NCBI GenBank assembly: GCA_018667995.1
Contig: JABIQT010000802.1
Coordinates: 1-7,724 of the forward strand
Source: Candidatus Latescibacterota bacterium
GTDB taxonomy: Bacteria; JAAXHH01; JABIQT01
DNA: 7,724 nt
Reading direction: 5' to 3'
The notes below the pieces were generated by a model, which worked only from the letters and a program-made list of their open reading frames with translations, did not search any database and had not been told where the DNA came from. Position numbers and translations under genes: made by a program. Shown piece after piece: positions 1-6,763 of this stretch (position 1 is its first letter; each line of letters begins with the position of its first letter).

Positions 1-683
1 ACTCCAACGAGATACTCGGAAATGTCGAGGCGAATTATCTTCCTGTTCTGATGTCGAAGTATCCAGGACTGAATTACACCCTCGAAGGGGAGCAGCGGCA
101 GCAGATGGAATCCATGGGTAGTCTCGGAGTCGGCTTTCTGTTCGCGTTGCTTATGATCTACGTATTGCTGGCCATTCCGTTCAAATCCTATCTACAGCCC
201 CTCATCGTCATGAGCGCCATTCCCTTTGGTCTCATCGGGGCAGTCTGGGGTCACATTGTGATGGGACTGAACCTTACATTCCTGTCCATGTTCGGGTTCG
301 TGGCCCTGGCCGGGGTTGTCGTCAACGACAGCCTGGTGCTTGTGGACTTTATCAATCGTGGACGAGAATCGGGCGAGAAGCTTTCGGTGATCATCCGGAC
401 CGCCGGTATGTCTCGATTCAGACCTGTCATCCTGACCTCATTGACCACGTTTGCCGGCCTTACCCCAATATTGCTTGAGCGAAGTCTCCAGGCACAATTC
501 CTGATTCCCATGGCCATTTCCCTTGGATTCGGTGTGCTGTTCGCGACAGCGATAACTTTGATTCTGGTTCCCATCGGTTACATTACGCTTGAAGACGCAA
601 CAGCGCTCGCAGCTCGAATCACGGGCCGGAAACCAGTAGTTGCTCCAGAGATCATCGAATCCGCGGAGGCGCCAGCCGGTTAA
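1..683 (+). CDS. RND-family efflux transporter, inner-membrane pump subunit (C-terminal part only)
   Basis: This is the end of a proton-driven RND pump, the inner-membrane part of a tripartite exporter. The frame is open from the left edge (first full codon at base 3), giving 226 residues. Full-length family members have about 1,000, so roughly the last fifth is present. The ATG at 51 lies inside the gene and is not a start. A short periplasmic stretch (EANYLPVLMSKYPGLNYTLEGE) is followed by five hydrophobic segments matching TM8 to TM12. They include LLAIPFKSYLQPLIVM, the TM10-like FVALAGVVVNDSLVLVDF and RPVILTSLTTFAGLTPILL. The segment order and the VVVNDS motif are typical of HAE/AcrB-like and related RND proteins. 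A short polar tail ends in TAA. The proton-relay aspartates of TM4 lie outside the window, so activity and substrate cannot be judged. The next gene starts 53 bases downstream on the same strand with no strong terminator between them. Confidence 0.93.
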   Translation, partial: SNEILGNVEANYLPVLMSKYPGLNYTLEGEQRQQMESMGSLGVGFLFALLMIYVLLAIPFKSYLQPLIVMSAIPFGLIGAVWGHIVMGLNLTFLSMFGFVALAGVVVNDSLVLVDFINRGRESGEKLSVIIRTAGMSRFRPVILTSLTTFAGLTPILLERSLQAQFLIPMAISLGFGVLFATAITLILVPIGYITLEDATALAARITGRKPVVAPEIIESAEAPAG

Positions 684-721
684 CATCAAATCTGCCGAGA
701 TTCATAGAGCCCCTTTTTCAG

Positions 722-729
722 AGAAAGGA
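722..729 (+). promoter_or_regulatory. Ribosome binding site for the TTG-started ThDP enzyme
   Basis: AGAAAGGA ends seven bases before the TTG at 737. No ATG or GTG in frame is as well placed, so this site supports the TTG start. The site might pair weakly with the CCTTTTTC run just before it (about 712-719), but the stem needs a two-base bulge and is not convincing. Confidence 0.7.
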
Positions 730-736
730 TTCTTGA

Positions 737-2350
737 TTGTCCAGCGAATACACCTGTTCTGATGCCATTGCCGAGGCGCTGCACGAGTCACAAGTGACAC
801 ACATATTCGGGCAGCCTGGAGGCGAGGTAGTCGAACTGATGGAGTCACTGCACAGTCACGATGTTACATTTGTTCTCACAGGGCATGAGTCGGCGGCAGC
901 GTTCATGGCGGGAACTGTCGGGAGAATGACGGGAATACCGGGAGCATGTCTTGCGACCCTCGGTCCCGGGGCATGCAACCTCGTGCTTGGTGTGGCTTCG
1001 GCCTATCTGGACAGAGATCCTCTGCTCGCAATCTCTGCTCGTACGGCCACATCTAGAGCCAGAATCAGTAACAAGCAAAATCTGGATCTGAACGCGCTCT
1101 TTGAGCCCGTCACCAAATGGTCCGTTGTCCTTGATGGCATGGGCACGAAGCAATCCGTCCACGACGCAATAGACGTTGCGACGGCAACGCCCAAGGGGCC
1201 AGTATACCTGTCTGTGGCATCCGACATGGCCACTGTTGCCGATCGCCCGGACATGCCGGGCCCGTCGCCGCCGATCCTCCCAGCCTCAACTGCCGCCTCT
1301 TTCGACACCATTGCCAAGGCATTAAACAGTTCCAGCAGACCTGTAGGGGTAATTGGACTGGCCATGGATGCGATACGCGATACCCCGTCTGTCCGCAGGT
1401 TCTTTGAGGAGACGGGCATTCCCTACGTTATCACCTGTCAGGGCAAAGGCATCGGTGATCCTGGAGGACAGAGATTTCTGGGGTATGTCCTTCCGGCCGC
1501 AGGCGACATGCACATTGCGGAATGGATCGCCACATCGGACTGTATCCTGGGTGTGGGATTCGATCCTGTGGAATCCTCCAAGAACTGGCATTTCGATACC
1601 CCATTCTATTCTATCGCCAACGGTCCGGTGGGCTTCGACGAGTTTCAACCGACAGCAGAATGCACGGGAGACGTTTCAGTCCTCATTGATCAATTGAGCG
1701 TTGAATATCGAGGGAAAACCGTATGGCAGGATAGCGCCGTCCGGGATCTCCGAAGTCGGGTCAATGGAGCCATAACGCCAGATTCCGAGGCCACTGCCAA
1801 GGGGCTGTCCCCGTTCCATCTGATCTCATTTTTGAATGACCTGTTACCGGCAAACACAATCGTTTCGGGGGACGTTGGTGCGCACAAGAATGTACTTGGT
1901 CAGGCCTGGGATGCGTCCCACCCAAACACCTTCCTGATGTCCAACGGCTTGTCGTCCATGGGACACGGTCCCGCCTCGGCGATAGCGGCCTCCATGATAT
2001 TCCCGGAAAGTCCCGTGATAAGTATCACGGGAGACGGGGCCTTTGCGATGATGGTTCAGGAGTTGGAGACCGTGCGCAGGCTCGGTACGGCTCCGCTGTT
2101 CATTGTTCTCTGCGATGCTTCACTTTCGATCATCAAATTTGCCCAGAATTTGAGGAACCTACCCAATCGAGGCGTTGATTTCCTGCCCGTTGACTGGGCC
2201 CGGGTCGCGGAGGGATTTGGGGTTCGTGGAGAGACAGCCGGAGACCTTCAAGGCGTACGTGACACGGTGGAGAAATGGCTGGCTAATCGGGAACCTTTGG
2301 TCCTGGCTGTTCCCATTGATGAATCCCTATACATCGGCCTACGATACTAA
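737..2350 (+). CDS. Thiamine-diphosphate-dependent enzyme, acetolactate synthase / 2-keto-acid decarboxylase superfamily
   Basis: This is a 537-residue cytoplasmic ThDP enzyme with the usual three-domain order: PYR domain (about 1-165), central domain (about 185-320) and PP domain (about 355-520). The catalytic glutamate is in GHESAAAFMAG (H50, E51), which follows the IFGQPGGEVVELM start of the PYR domain. The family's LGPGACNLVLGVASAY run is at 75-90. The ThDP/Mg motif begins with TGDGAFAMMVQELETV (D433), and the second metal-ligand position, 27 residues later, is D460 in LCDASLSIIKFAQ. Acetolactate synthases usually have Asn there. Length and layout fit acetolactate synthase-like proteins, but benzoylformate-decarboxylase-like or other 2-keto-acid-converting relatives are equally possible. 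No small regulatory subunit gene is adjacent, which argues against the biosynthetic acetolactate synthase. It starts with TTG behind a good ribosome site. The CPBP gene follows after 18 bases, so co-transcription is likely. The superfamily call is secure; the substrate is not. Confidence 0.93.
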   Translation: MSSEYTCSDAIAEALHESQVTHIFGQPGGEVVELMESLHSHDVTFVLTGHESAAAFMAGTVGRMTGIPGACLATLGPGACNLVLGVASAYLDRDPLLAISARTATSRARISNKQNLDLNALFEPVTKWSVVLDGMGTKQSVHDAIDVATATPKGPVYLSVASDMATVADRPDMPGPSPPILPASTAASFDTIAKALNSSSRPVGVIGLAMDAIRDTPSVRRFFEETGIPYVITCQGKGIGDPGGQRFLGYVLPAAGDMHIAEWIATSDCILGVGFDPVESSKNWHFDTPFYSIANGPVGFDEFQPTAECTGDVSVLIDQLSVEYRGKTVWQDSAVRDLRSRVNGAITPDSEATAKGLSPFHLISFLNDLLPANTIVSGDVGAHKNVLGQAWDASHPNTFLMSNGLSSMGHGPASAIAASMIFPESPVISITGDGAFAMMVQELETVRRLGTAPLFIVLCDASLSIIKFAQNLRNLPNRGVDFLPVDWARVAEGFGVRGETAGDLQGVRDTVEKWLANREPLVLAVPIDESLYIGLRY

Positions 2351-2355
2351 TCATC

Positions 2356-2362
2356 AAGAGGA
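2356..2362 (+). promoter_or_regulatory. Ribosome binding site for the GTG-started CPBP protease
   Basis: AAGAGGA lies six bases before GTG 2369, within the 18-base gap after the ThDP enzyme stop. It supports the GTG start and suggests separate re-initiation on a shared transcript. Confidence 0.75.
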
Positions 2363-2368
2363 TTCCAC

Positions 2369-3148
2369 GTGGACACGATCTCCCCGGAAGAACAGGGCGA
2401 CCCGGCATCCGACCCCGAACGGCAAGGCTCCTCGTTAGCCACTGAGAAATCCTGGACCGTGCTGGCCACTTTGGGTTTCGGCCTTCTGATCTTCATTTCG
2501 TTTATTGTCGTACAGAATGTCTCCGTATGGTTCTTCGGATACACATTAGCCCTTTTCGATCCAGGCATCGACTGGGGAATGAGTCTTGCGGTGGGGGCGG
2601 GAACCAGTGGAATTCTCTGCACGGCGCTGGTTTTGCTCGTGGTGTTTCTACGAACGCCTCAGGTTGCCAGATCCTTTCTCGCACTGAAATCAGTATCCCT
2701 GAGAACCATGACAGCGTGGATTGGGCTTGCCGTTGTAATCGTTTATGCAGGAGACCAGCTCACCTCTCTCCTGGGCCGCCCGAACGTTCCGGAAGTCATC
2801 GTCCAGGCGTATCTGACCGCTCTATATGTACCGCTATTCTGGTTCTCAATTGTCATCGGTGCCCCGTTATTCGAGGAGATCTTCTTTAGAGGGTTCTTGT
2901 TCGCGGGCTTGAGTCGCTCGGGCCTTGGCGTAATTGGGACGGCATTGGTAACCACGCTATTCTGGACCATAATACACAGCCAGTACGATTCCTTTGAGCT
3001 TTCACTCGTCTTTGGCCTGGGCCTCTTCCTGGTTCTGGCGAGGATTCGAACCGGCTCGCTTTACGTCAGTTTTGCACTGCATGCCGTAATGAATCTTATT
3101 GCTGTCATTCAGGCCATGCTGGAGGTAGCTTCACGGAACAGCGGGTAG
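2369..3148 (+). CDS. CPBP (Abi/CAAX-type) family intramembrane metalloprotease
   Basis: This is a 259-residue integral membrane protein of the CPBP family, glutamate-type intramembrane proteases related to Rce1. A polar N-terminus (1-28) precedes several hydrophobic helices (about 29-60, 72-95, 115-135, 145-167, 175-205 and 208-250). The family motifs are all visible: EEIFFRG (E169, E170, R174), FWTIIH with H203, and HAVMN (H238, N242). The active-site set is therefore intact and the protein is probably a working peptidase in the inner membrane. Bacterial members have been linked to bacteriocin self-immunity, peptide maturation and signalling, but the substrate cannot be deduced here; no bacteriocin or prenylated substrate gene is nearby. 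It uses a GTG start with AAGAGGA six bases upstream, and follows the ThDP enzyme by 18 bases. Its TAG stop is two bases from the stop of the convergent amidohydrolase. Confidence 0.93.
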   Translation: MDTISPEEQGDPASDPERQGSSLATEKSWTVLATLGFGLLIFISFIVVQNVSVWFFGYTLALFDPGIDWGMSLAVGAGTSGILCTALVLLVVFLRTPQVARSFLALKSVSLRTMTAWIGLAVVIVYAGDQLTSLLGRPNVPEVIVQAYLTALYVPLFWFSIVIGAPLFEEIFFRGFLFAGLSRSGLGVIGTALVTTLFWTIIHSQYDSFELSLVFGLGLFLVLARIRTGSLYVSFALHAVMNLIAVIQAMLEVASRNSG

Positions 3149-3150
3149 CC

Positions 3151-4671
3151 TCACTGTCCGGAGATTGCGCGTCGGGCTTCCGCCACAATGGCCCCGGCCC
3201 GCTTCAGCATGGATGGTGCGTGGTAGGGGATGCCGTCTTTCAACGTCCATTCAATACCGCCGGAGCGCTTGGCTACGCCATCAATTATGCGCTGTACGCC
3301 GGTAGGATACAACACCTTAAGATCTTCCAGAGGATTGCCGTTTACCACGATCAAATCGGCTCGAAATCCAACCCGTATTCGTCCGAGCATCTCCTCTCGT
3401 CCGAGGATTCTGGCATTGTTGACCGTGGCATGCTGAATGACCTTGATAGGGTGAAAACCGGCTTCCTGATGTAATTCTAACTCCCGCAACAGACCAAACC
3501 CGTACATCTGATAGATAAACCCAGCGTCCTCCCCGACACCGATCGTACCTCCACGCCGTTCAAACTCCCGCAACGTGGCCATCCAGATGCGGTAATTCTC
3601 CTTCCAGTGGGTTTCGTCCGTAGAGGTCCACCCCAGAAAATAGGACCCATGATTGGCGGGATCGGGCTTGAAATACTGTTCCAGCGTAGGATGAAGATAG
3701 TCCTTGAACCAGGGCTGCCCCTGGGCGCGCTGCAAGTCACGACTGGCCTCGTAGATGTCCAGGGTAGGGATCCACGCCACGCCTGCCGCGACCATCCCAT
3801 CCAGTACTCCCATCAGACGCTCAGAATTGGCTTCGCGCCACAGATGCCCTGCATAACGAAACCGGTCGACCTCGTCGTTATAATTGTAGGTGGCAGGAAA
3901 GGACTGGACACCGTCAGCGATGGCGGCATCGGGGATACCGTACCAATGCTCTATGCTGGTCGTCCCAAAACGAATGTCGTCCCATGCGTTCGTTTCTTCC
4001 ACACCCGCATGATGGGCGATTCCAAGATTCAGTTTATGGGCTTCGTCCAGGACCGCCTCCATGATGTCCCTATCCAGACCGAAGAGTTTCAATCCGTCCA
4101 CGCCCATTTCCTTGAGATCGCGAACCCGTTTTCGAGCGGCAGCAGTGGTCCGCGGAATGGGCTTGAAACTGTATCTGGCATATACCAGAAACCTGGGCGC
4201 AGCTATGTCGCCGGCATCGCTTCGAGAGCGCAATGCCAGCGTCTTCTTCGTGTCACTGCCCACGTCCCGCACCGTAGTAATTCCACAGGCCAGCCAGAGA
4301 CTCAATTCATACTCTAACGGCTGAGCGATTCCGCCACGAGCCTCATGAACATGACCATGGGCGTTTATCAGGCCAGGCAACACGTATTTACCGGTGGCGT
4401 CAATCTCACGATCTCCTTCGGGACGCACCGCGGTCCCACTTTTTACCGCAACAGGATCGAGGGGAACCATATCTACAATCGTGTTGCCCTGTATGACTAT
4501 ATCGAATGGTCCGATGGCCGGGGTCCCATTGCCATCAATCACCGTGGCATTTCTAACGACTATACGGTCGTATCGCACGCCACTCTGTACATTCGTCTGC
4601 GCATTCGAAGAATACACCAGACTCAAAGTAGAAGCCATGATGGTCAGAGTACGGAAAAGAAGTCGCATCAT
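3151..4671 (-). CDS. Exported metal-dependent amidohydrolase (imidazolonepropionase / Xaa-Pro dipeptidase-like)
   Basis: This is a 506-residue amidohydrolase-superfamily enzyme that should hydrolyse an amide or peptide-like C-N bond with a TIM-barrel metal centre. Residues 1-24 (MMRLLFRTLTIM onward, ending SSNA) look like a signal peptide cleaved before Q25, so it is probably periplasmic or secreted. The metal motifs are LPGLINAHGHVH (H105, H107), K195 in GVDGLKLFG as the possible carboxylated lysine, H220/H221 in GIAHHAG, H242 in TSIEHWYG and D382 in GVGEDAG. The C-terminal composite beta-domain carries the typical GRIRVGFRADLIVVNGNPLED. The frame extends upstream to a TTG at 4779, but AGGAGA lies directly before ATG 4671 and only this start begins with a signal peptide. 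A second ATG follows at 4668. The gene stands alone on its strand. Substrate is unknown: secreted relatives include prolidase-like and cyclic-imide-hydrolysing enzymes. Confidence 0.93.
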   Translation of the reverse strand: MMRLLFRTLTIMASTLSLVYSSNAQTNVQSGVRYDRIVVRNATVIDGNGTPAIGPFDIVIQGNTIVDMVPLDPVAVKSGTAVRPEGDREIDATGKYVLPGLINAHGHVHEARGGIAQPLEYELSLWLACGITTVRDVGSDTKKTLALRSRSDAGDIAAPRFLVYARYSFKPIPRTTAAARKRVRDLKEMGVDGLKLFGLDRDIMEAVLDEAHKLNLGIAHHAGVEETNAWDDIRFGTTSIEHWYGIPDAAIADGVQSFPATYNYNDEVDRFRYAGHLWREANSERLMGVLDGMVAAGVAWIPTLDIYEASRDLQRAQGQPWFKDYLHPTLEQYFKPDPANHGSYFLGWTSTDETHWKENYRIWMATLREFERRGGTIGVGEDAGFIYQMYGFGLLRELELHQEAGFHPIKVIQHATVNNARILGREEMLGRIRVGFRADLIVVNGNPLEDLKVLYPTGVQRIIDGVAKRSGGIEWTLKDGIPYHAPSMLKRAGAIVAEARRAISGQ

Positions 4672-4676
4672 AATAC

Positions 4677-4682
4677 TCTCCT
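4677..4682 (-). promoter_or_regulatory. Ribosome binding site deciding the amidohydrolase start
   Basis: On the - strand, AGGAGA (continuing to AGGAGAG) sits five to six bases before tandem ATG codons at 4671 and 4668. It is one of the best ribosome sites in the window and overrides the longer upstream reading frame, whose TTG at 4779 has no comparable site. Confidence 0.85.
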
Positions 4683-4750
4683 GGTGGGTTCGGGTGGTTT
4701 GTGGTGTAGCAGAGGTGAATTCCGCCCCTTCAATTCCGGGCTCAAATGGG

Positions 4751-4779
4751 CCTATCCAAGCTGATCTCACGAAAGGCAA
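4751..4779 (-). promoter_or_regulatory. Possible promoter of the amidohydrolase gene
   Basis: On the - strand, TTGCCT (4779-4774, four of six matches to TTGACA) is followed after 17 bases by GATAGG (4756-4751, three of six matches to TATAAT). The predicted transcript would start near 4744 and have a leader of about 70 bases. The -10 is poor. What raises interest is that the -35 sits inside a 14-base sequence (4769-4782) also found upstream of the FAH gene, again with a possible -10 at 17 bases. This is inference from spacing and sequence match only. Confidence 0.3.
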
Positions 4780-5175
4780 GGGTCCTCTTCGAAATTCGGA
4801 TCATCTGGAGATCTACAAGGGCCGTTGGTAAAAGGCTGCCCAGAATTCCATTGTGAGCCGTCTACAGTTAAGAAAGCCGAAGCTAGTGATGGGGAGAGGG
4901 TGCTCGGCTAGTTCGAGAGCAGGAATCGACGCATCCGTGAATAGCAGTGTCTCTCTCAAAATTCGGCATCCTGTCGCGAGACGGTGAATCCTGAACCCTC
5001 CTATTTCCTCTCAGTCCGGGTAAAGACTTTTGCGCTCACGCGTGGATCGGCCTCATCTTCGAACCGGCATTGATTGAGAGATCCCGTCCTACACATATAT
5101 CTGAAACCGTAATATCCACAACTCTCCAACAAATCCGTCATATCTCAACTAATCTACCAGGGACTCCGACTTTCA

Positions 5176-5189
5176 TTGTCCTGAGACAA
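5176..5189. repeat. Small perfect inverted repeat TTGTC-CTGA-GACAA
   Basis: Five-base arms (5176-5180 and 5185-5189) flank a four-base centre. On the + strand it lies 14 bases before TATAGT (5204-5209), a -10-like hexamer. The geometry would suit a small operator, but arms of this length occur by chance and no clear gene starts just downstream. Confidence 0.3.
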
Positions 5190-5289
5190 CTGCCTCGCCA
5201 GTCTATAGTTTATTCCGTGGAAATGCGGGTAATGAGTTCAGGTCAGTAAGGTAGGTGGGCACCATGATCGGTTCTGTTTTCCAACTTGT

Positions 5290-5338
5290 TTGGCGCCTAG
5301 TCCATTACGGACCGCTTAAACACCCAAATACGCGCCAA
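5290..5338. repeat. Inverted repeat TTGGCGC ... GCGCCAA with a nested hairpin
   Basis: Seven-base perfect arms at 5290-5296 and 5332-5338 are separated by 35 bases. Inside lies a smaller hairpin, GTCC (5300-5303) and GGAC (5309-5312) around ATTAC. The element is 28 bases beyond the MFS stop codon in the direction of MFS transcription, so it could fold at the 3' end of that mRNA. It lacks the run of U expected of an intrinsic terminator. It could also be a pair of regulator half-sites. Confidence 0.35.
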
Positions 5339-5365
5339 TAATTGCTACACCGTTAGGCTCTCAAT

Positions 5366-6595
5366 CTAGCGTTGAGCGATCTTCTCGCTCGGCTTCTCCG
5401 GATCTGTTGAATCGATGGCGGGTTCGGGAAAATAAGGCGCGACTGAGTCCTTGGGTAGGCCAAAGCAACAAACAGCTCCGACTACCGGGATTAGGGCTAC
5501 TCCGCTTAGTGTGGCCGGAATTCCGATCGCATCGGAGAGTCCACCTACAGCCATGACCGCGAGTCCGCCTATGCCCCATCCGAAGCCCATCACCATGCTG
5601 GAGGCTATGGCGGCCCTCTCTGGCGCGAGTTCCTGGGCGGTGGCCACCACAACCGCGTCAGCCAGAAAGAGCATAAACCCACCAAGCCCGAGAAGGAGAA
5701 AAAATAATCCGCCTTCAGACTGTAGAGCAGCATATAACAGAGGACCGGATCCCACCATGGACAAGGTGATGATCATTCGCCTTCCTATACGGTCGGATAG
5801 TGTACCACCCACCAAACTCCCGATGGCTCCGAGAAACGTAAAGGTAGTCAGGGCTTTTCCGCCGTCTACGAGGGTCATGCCCTGTGATGTGAGCATGATA
5901 GGAAGGAAGGCCATCATTCCCAATCGGGTCACCGACCTGGCAATTACTGTAGAAGTCAAGAGCATGATCGGTCTGAGGCGTCCCTGAAATGCTTCTCTGA
6001 TAGTGAATGACGGGGCGTGCTCATGGGGCTCCTTGGCCATCGGTACCAACCACATGAGAAGCCCAACCGTGACGATGCCTGGAATGGCAGCATAGGGCAG
6101 TATGTCGATAGAGTATTCCGATACCAATACGGTGATCCAGTAAGGCGATAGCGCATAGCCTGCCGTTCCTCCCGCAACAAATAGCGACACGCCGAGACCA
6201 CGATGACTCCCGCTGATCTCCCCGGCCATCGTAACGGTCTGGGGATGAAAAGCGGAGATTCCGAGTCCACCCAAGGCAAGTATCACGAGCAATGTCCAAT
6301 AATCAGAAGCAAGACCGATGCTACAGATAAAGACCGCTGAGAAAAGTAGACCGAGCACTACGAAATACCTGACCCGCATCCGATCGGCCAGGTACCCCAT
6401 TACGGTTTGAGTCAAAGACGATGACAAGGAAAATACGGAGGCGAGAATCCCGGCCAGCGTCAGTGAGAGATCCATCTGCAGAATGACAAGCGGTAGCAGT
6501 GCTGGCTGAATATTCGCGTATGAATCGATCCAGAAATGCCCGAGGGTAATCAAAAACAACTTACCTCGTTGGATCGGCTTCTGTGTTGATGTCAT
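5366..6595 (-). CDS. Major facilitator superfamily exporter, fosmidomycin-resistance (Fsr)-like
   Basis: This is a 409-residue, probably 12-helix inner-membrane proton antiporter. The N-terminus has the Fsr-like pattern GHFWIDSYANIQPALLPLV (19-37). MFS motif A is present in the first half (GYLADRMRVR, 67-76) and repeated in the second (GGTLSDRIGRR, 263-273). Between them, FHPQTVTMAGEISG and RGLGVSLFVAGGTAG (116-146) match the Fsr group as I remember it. The tail (about 382-409) is polar. The frame is open to 6805, but the extra 70 residues are cysteine- and charge-rich and unlike an MFS N-terminus. ATG 6595 gives the usual length and follows a possible promoter at 6646-6674. No good ribosome site precedes it, so the start is the least certain part. 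It is divergent from the FAH-family gene, so it may export or import a related carboxylate or simply an antibiotic. Substrate is not predictable. Confidence 0.88.
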   Translation of the reverse strand: MTSTQKPIQRGKLFLITLGHFWIDSYANIQPALLPLVILQMDLSLTLAGILASVFSLSSSLTQTVMGYLADRMRVRYFVVLGLLFSAVFICSIGLASDYWTLLVILALGGLGISAFHPQTVTMAGEISGSHRGLGVSLFVAGGTAGYALSPYWITVLVSEYSIDILPYAAIPGIVTVGLLMWLVPMAKEPHEHAPSFTIREAFQGRLRPIMLLTSTVIARSVTRLGMMAFLPIMLTSQGMTLVDGGKALTTFTFLGAIGSLVGGTLSDRIGRRMIITLSMVGSGPLLYAALQSEGGLFFLLLGLGGFMLFLADAVVVATAQELAPERAAIASSMVMGFGWGIGGLAVMAVGGLSDAIGIPATLSGVALIPVVGAVCCFGLPKDSVAPYFPEPAIDSTDPEKPSEKIAQR

Positions 6596-6645
6596 TAAGG
6601 GTGATCCGAAAATGAGAGGTGTTCGTTTGGTATAAGTAGGCGTCA

Positions 6646-6674
6646 ATACTACCTGATTCACGGGGTCCATGCAA
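6646..6674 (-). promoter_or_regulatory. Possible promoter of the MFS exporter
   Basis: On the - strand, TTGCAT (6674-6669) and TAGTAT (6651-6646) are exactly 17 bases apart. They match the sigma-70 consensus at three and four of six positions. The transcript would start near 6639, giving a leader of about 44 bases to ATG 6595 and excluding the upstream in-frame ATG at 6670. It is a pattern match only. Confidence 0.35.
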
Positions 6675-6731
6675 GAGGATAATCGGGCTCGATATTCACG
6701 GATCTGAGACGACACGCACACCCATAGAATT

Positions 6732-6757
6732 CCCTTGCCTTTCGTACAAAAGGAGGG
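6732..6757 (+). repeat. Stem-loop upstream of the FAH-family gene, covering an AGGAGG sequence
   Basis: CCCT (6732-6735) pairs with AGGG (6754-6757), and CCTTT (6738-6742) pairs with AAAGG (6749-6753). The loop is CGTACA and there is a two-base TG bulge. The 3' arm contains AGGAGG (6751-6756), a strong Shine-Dalgarno-like sequence that serves no known gene: a tandem ATG at 6759/6762 opens a 13- or 12-codon frame (stop included) ending in TGA at 6797. If transcribed, the stem would hide this site. No U run follows, so it is not a typical terminator. If the overlapping promoter (6735-6763) is real, the element would act as DNA and would not be in the mRNA. Confidence 0.35.
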
Positions 6758-6763
6758 CATGAT
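6735..6763 (+). promoter_or_regulatory. Possible promoter of the FAH-family gene
   Basis: TTGCCT (6735-6740) and CATGAT (6758-6763) are 17 bases apart, each matching the sigma-70 consensus at four of six positions. The transcript would start near 6770, about 59 bases before ATG 6829. The -35 lies in the 14-base sequence (6732-6745) shared with the amidohydrolase upstream region. Confidence 0.3.

Larger units (their letters stand above)
4780..5365. other. Gene-free intergenic stretch between amidohydrolase and MFS exporter
   Basis: No reading frame of convincing length or composition is seen on either strand, and no tRNA or rRNA pattern. The stretch should hold the upstream control region of the amidohydrolase and the 3' end of the MFS transcript. 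It contains two inverted repeats (5176-5189 and 5290-5338). A very short frame (5264-5341, 25 codons plus TAA) starts at an ATG five bases after AGGTGG, but it overlaps the larger inverted repeat and has no recognisable product. No U-tailed terminator follows the MFS stop. Confidence 0.6.

Noticed and set aside
689-702. AATCT-GCCG-AGATT hairpin between the RND gene and the ThDP enzyme, with a T5 run at 714-718
   Set aside because: The stem is only five pairs and AT-rich, and the T run starts 12 bases after it, so it is not a credible intrinsic terminator.
3607-4831. Long + strand open frames opposite the amidohydrolase (for example 3607-4317 and 4394-4831)
   Set aside because: They lie antisense to a gene with clear catalytic motifs, and their products are low in recognisable structure; they are shadows of that gene's codon use.
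4969-4985. Short stem CC-t-GTC-GCGA-GAC-GG in the gene-free stretch
   Set aside because: Only five pairs with a bulge, no T run and no nearby gene end; it could easily occur by chance.
5054-5075. On the - strand, GGTTCGAAG resembles the T-loop of a tRNA
   Set aside because: The flanking bases do not form a T-arm stem, and no D-arm, anticodon arm or acceptor stem can be found at the right distances.
5112-5120. ATATCCACA, one mismatch from the DnaA-box consensus TTATCCACA
   Set aside because: It is a single isolated copy with no AT-rich unwinding region and no replication genes nearby; not an origin.
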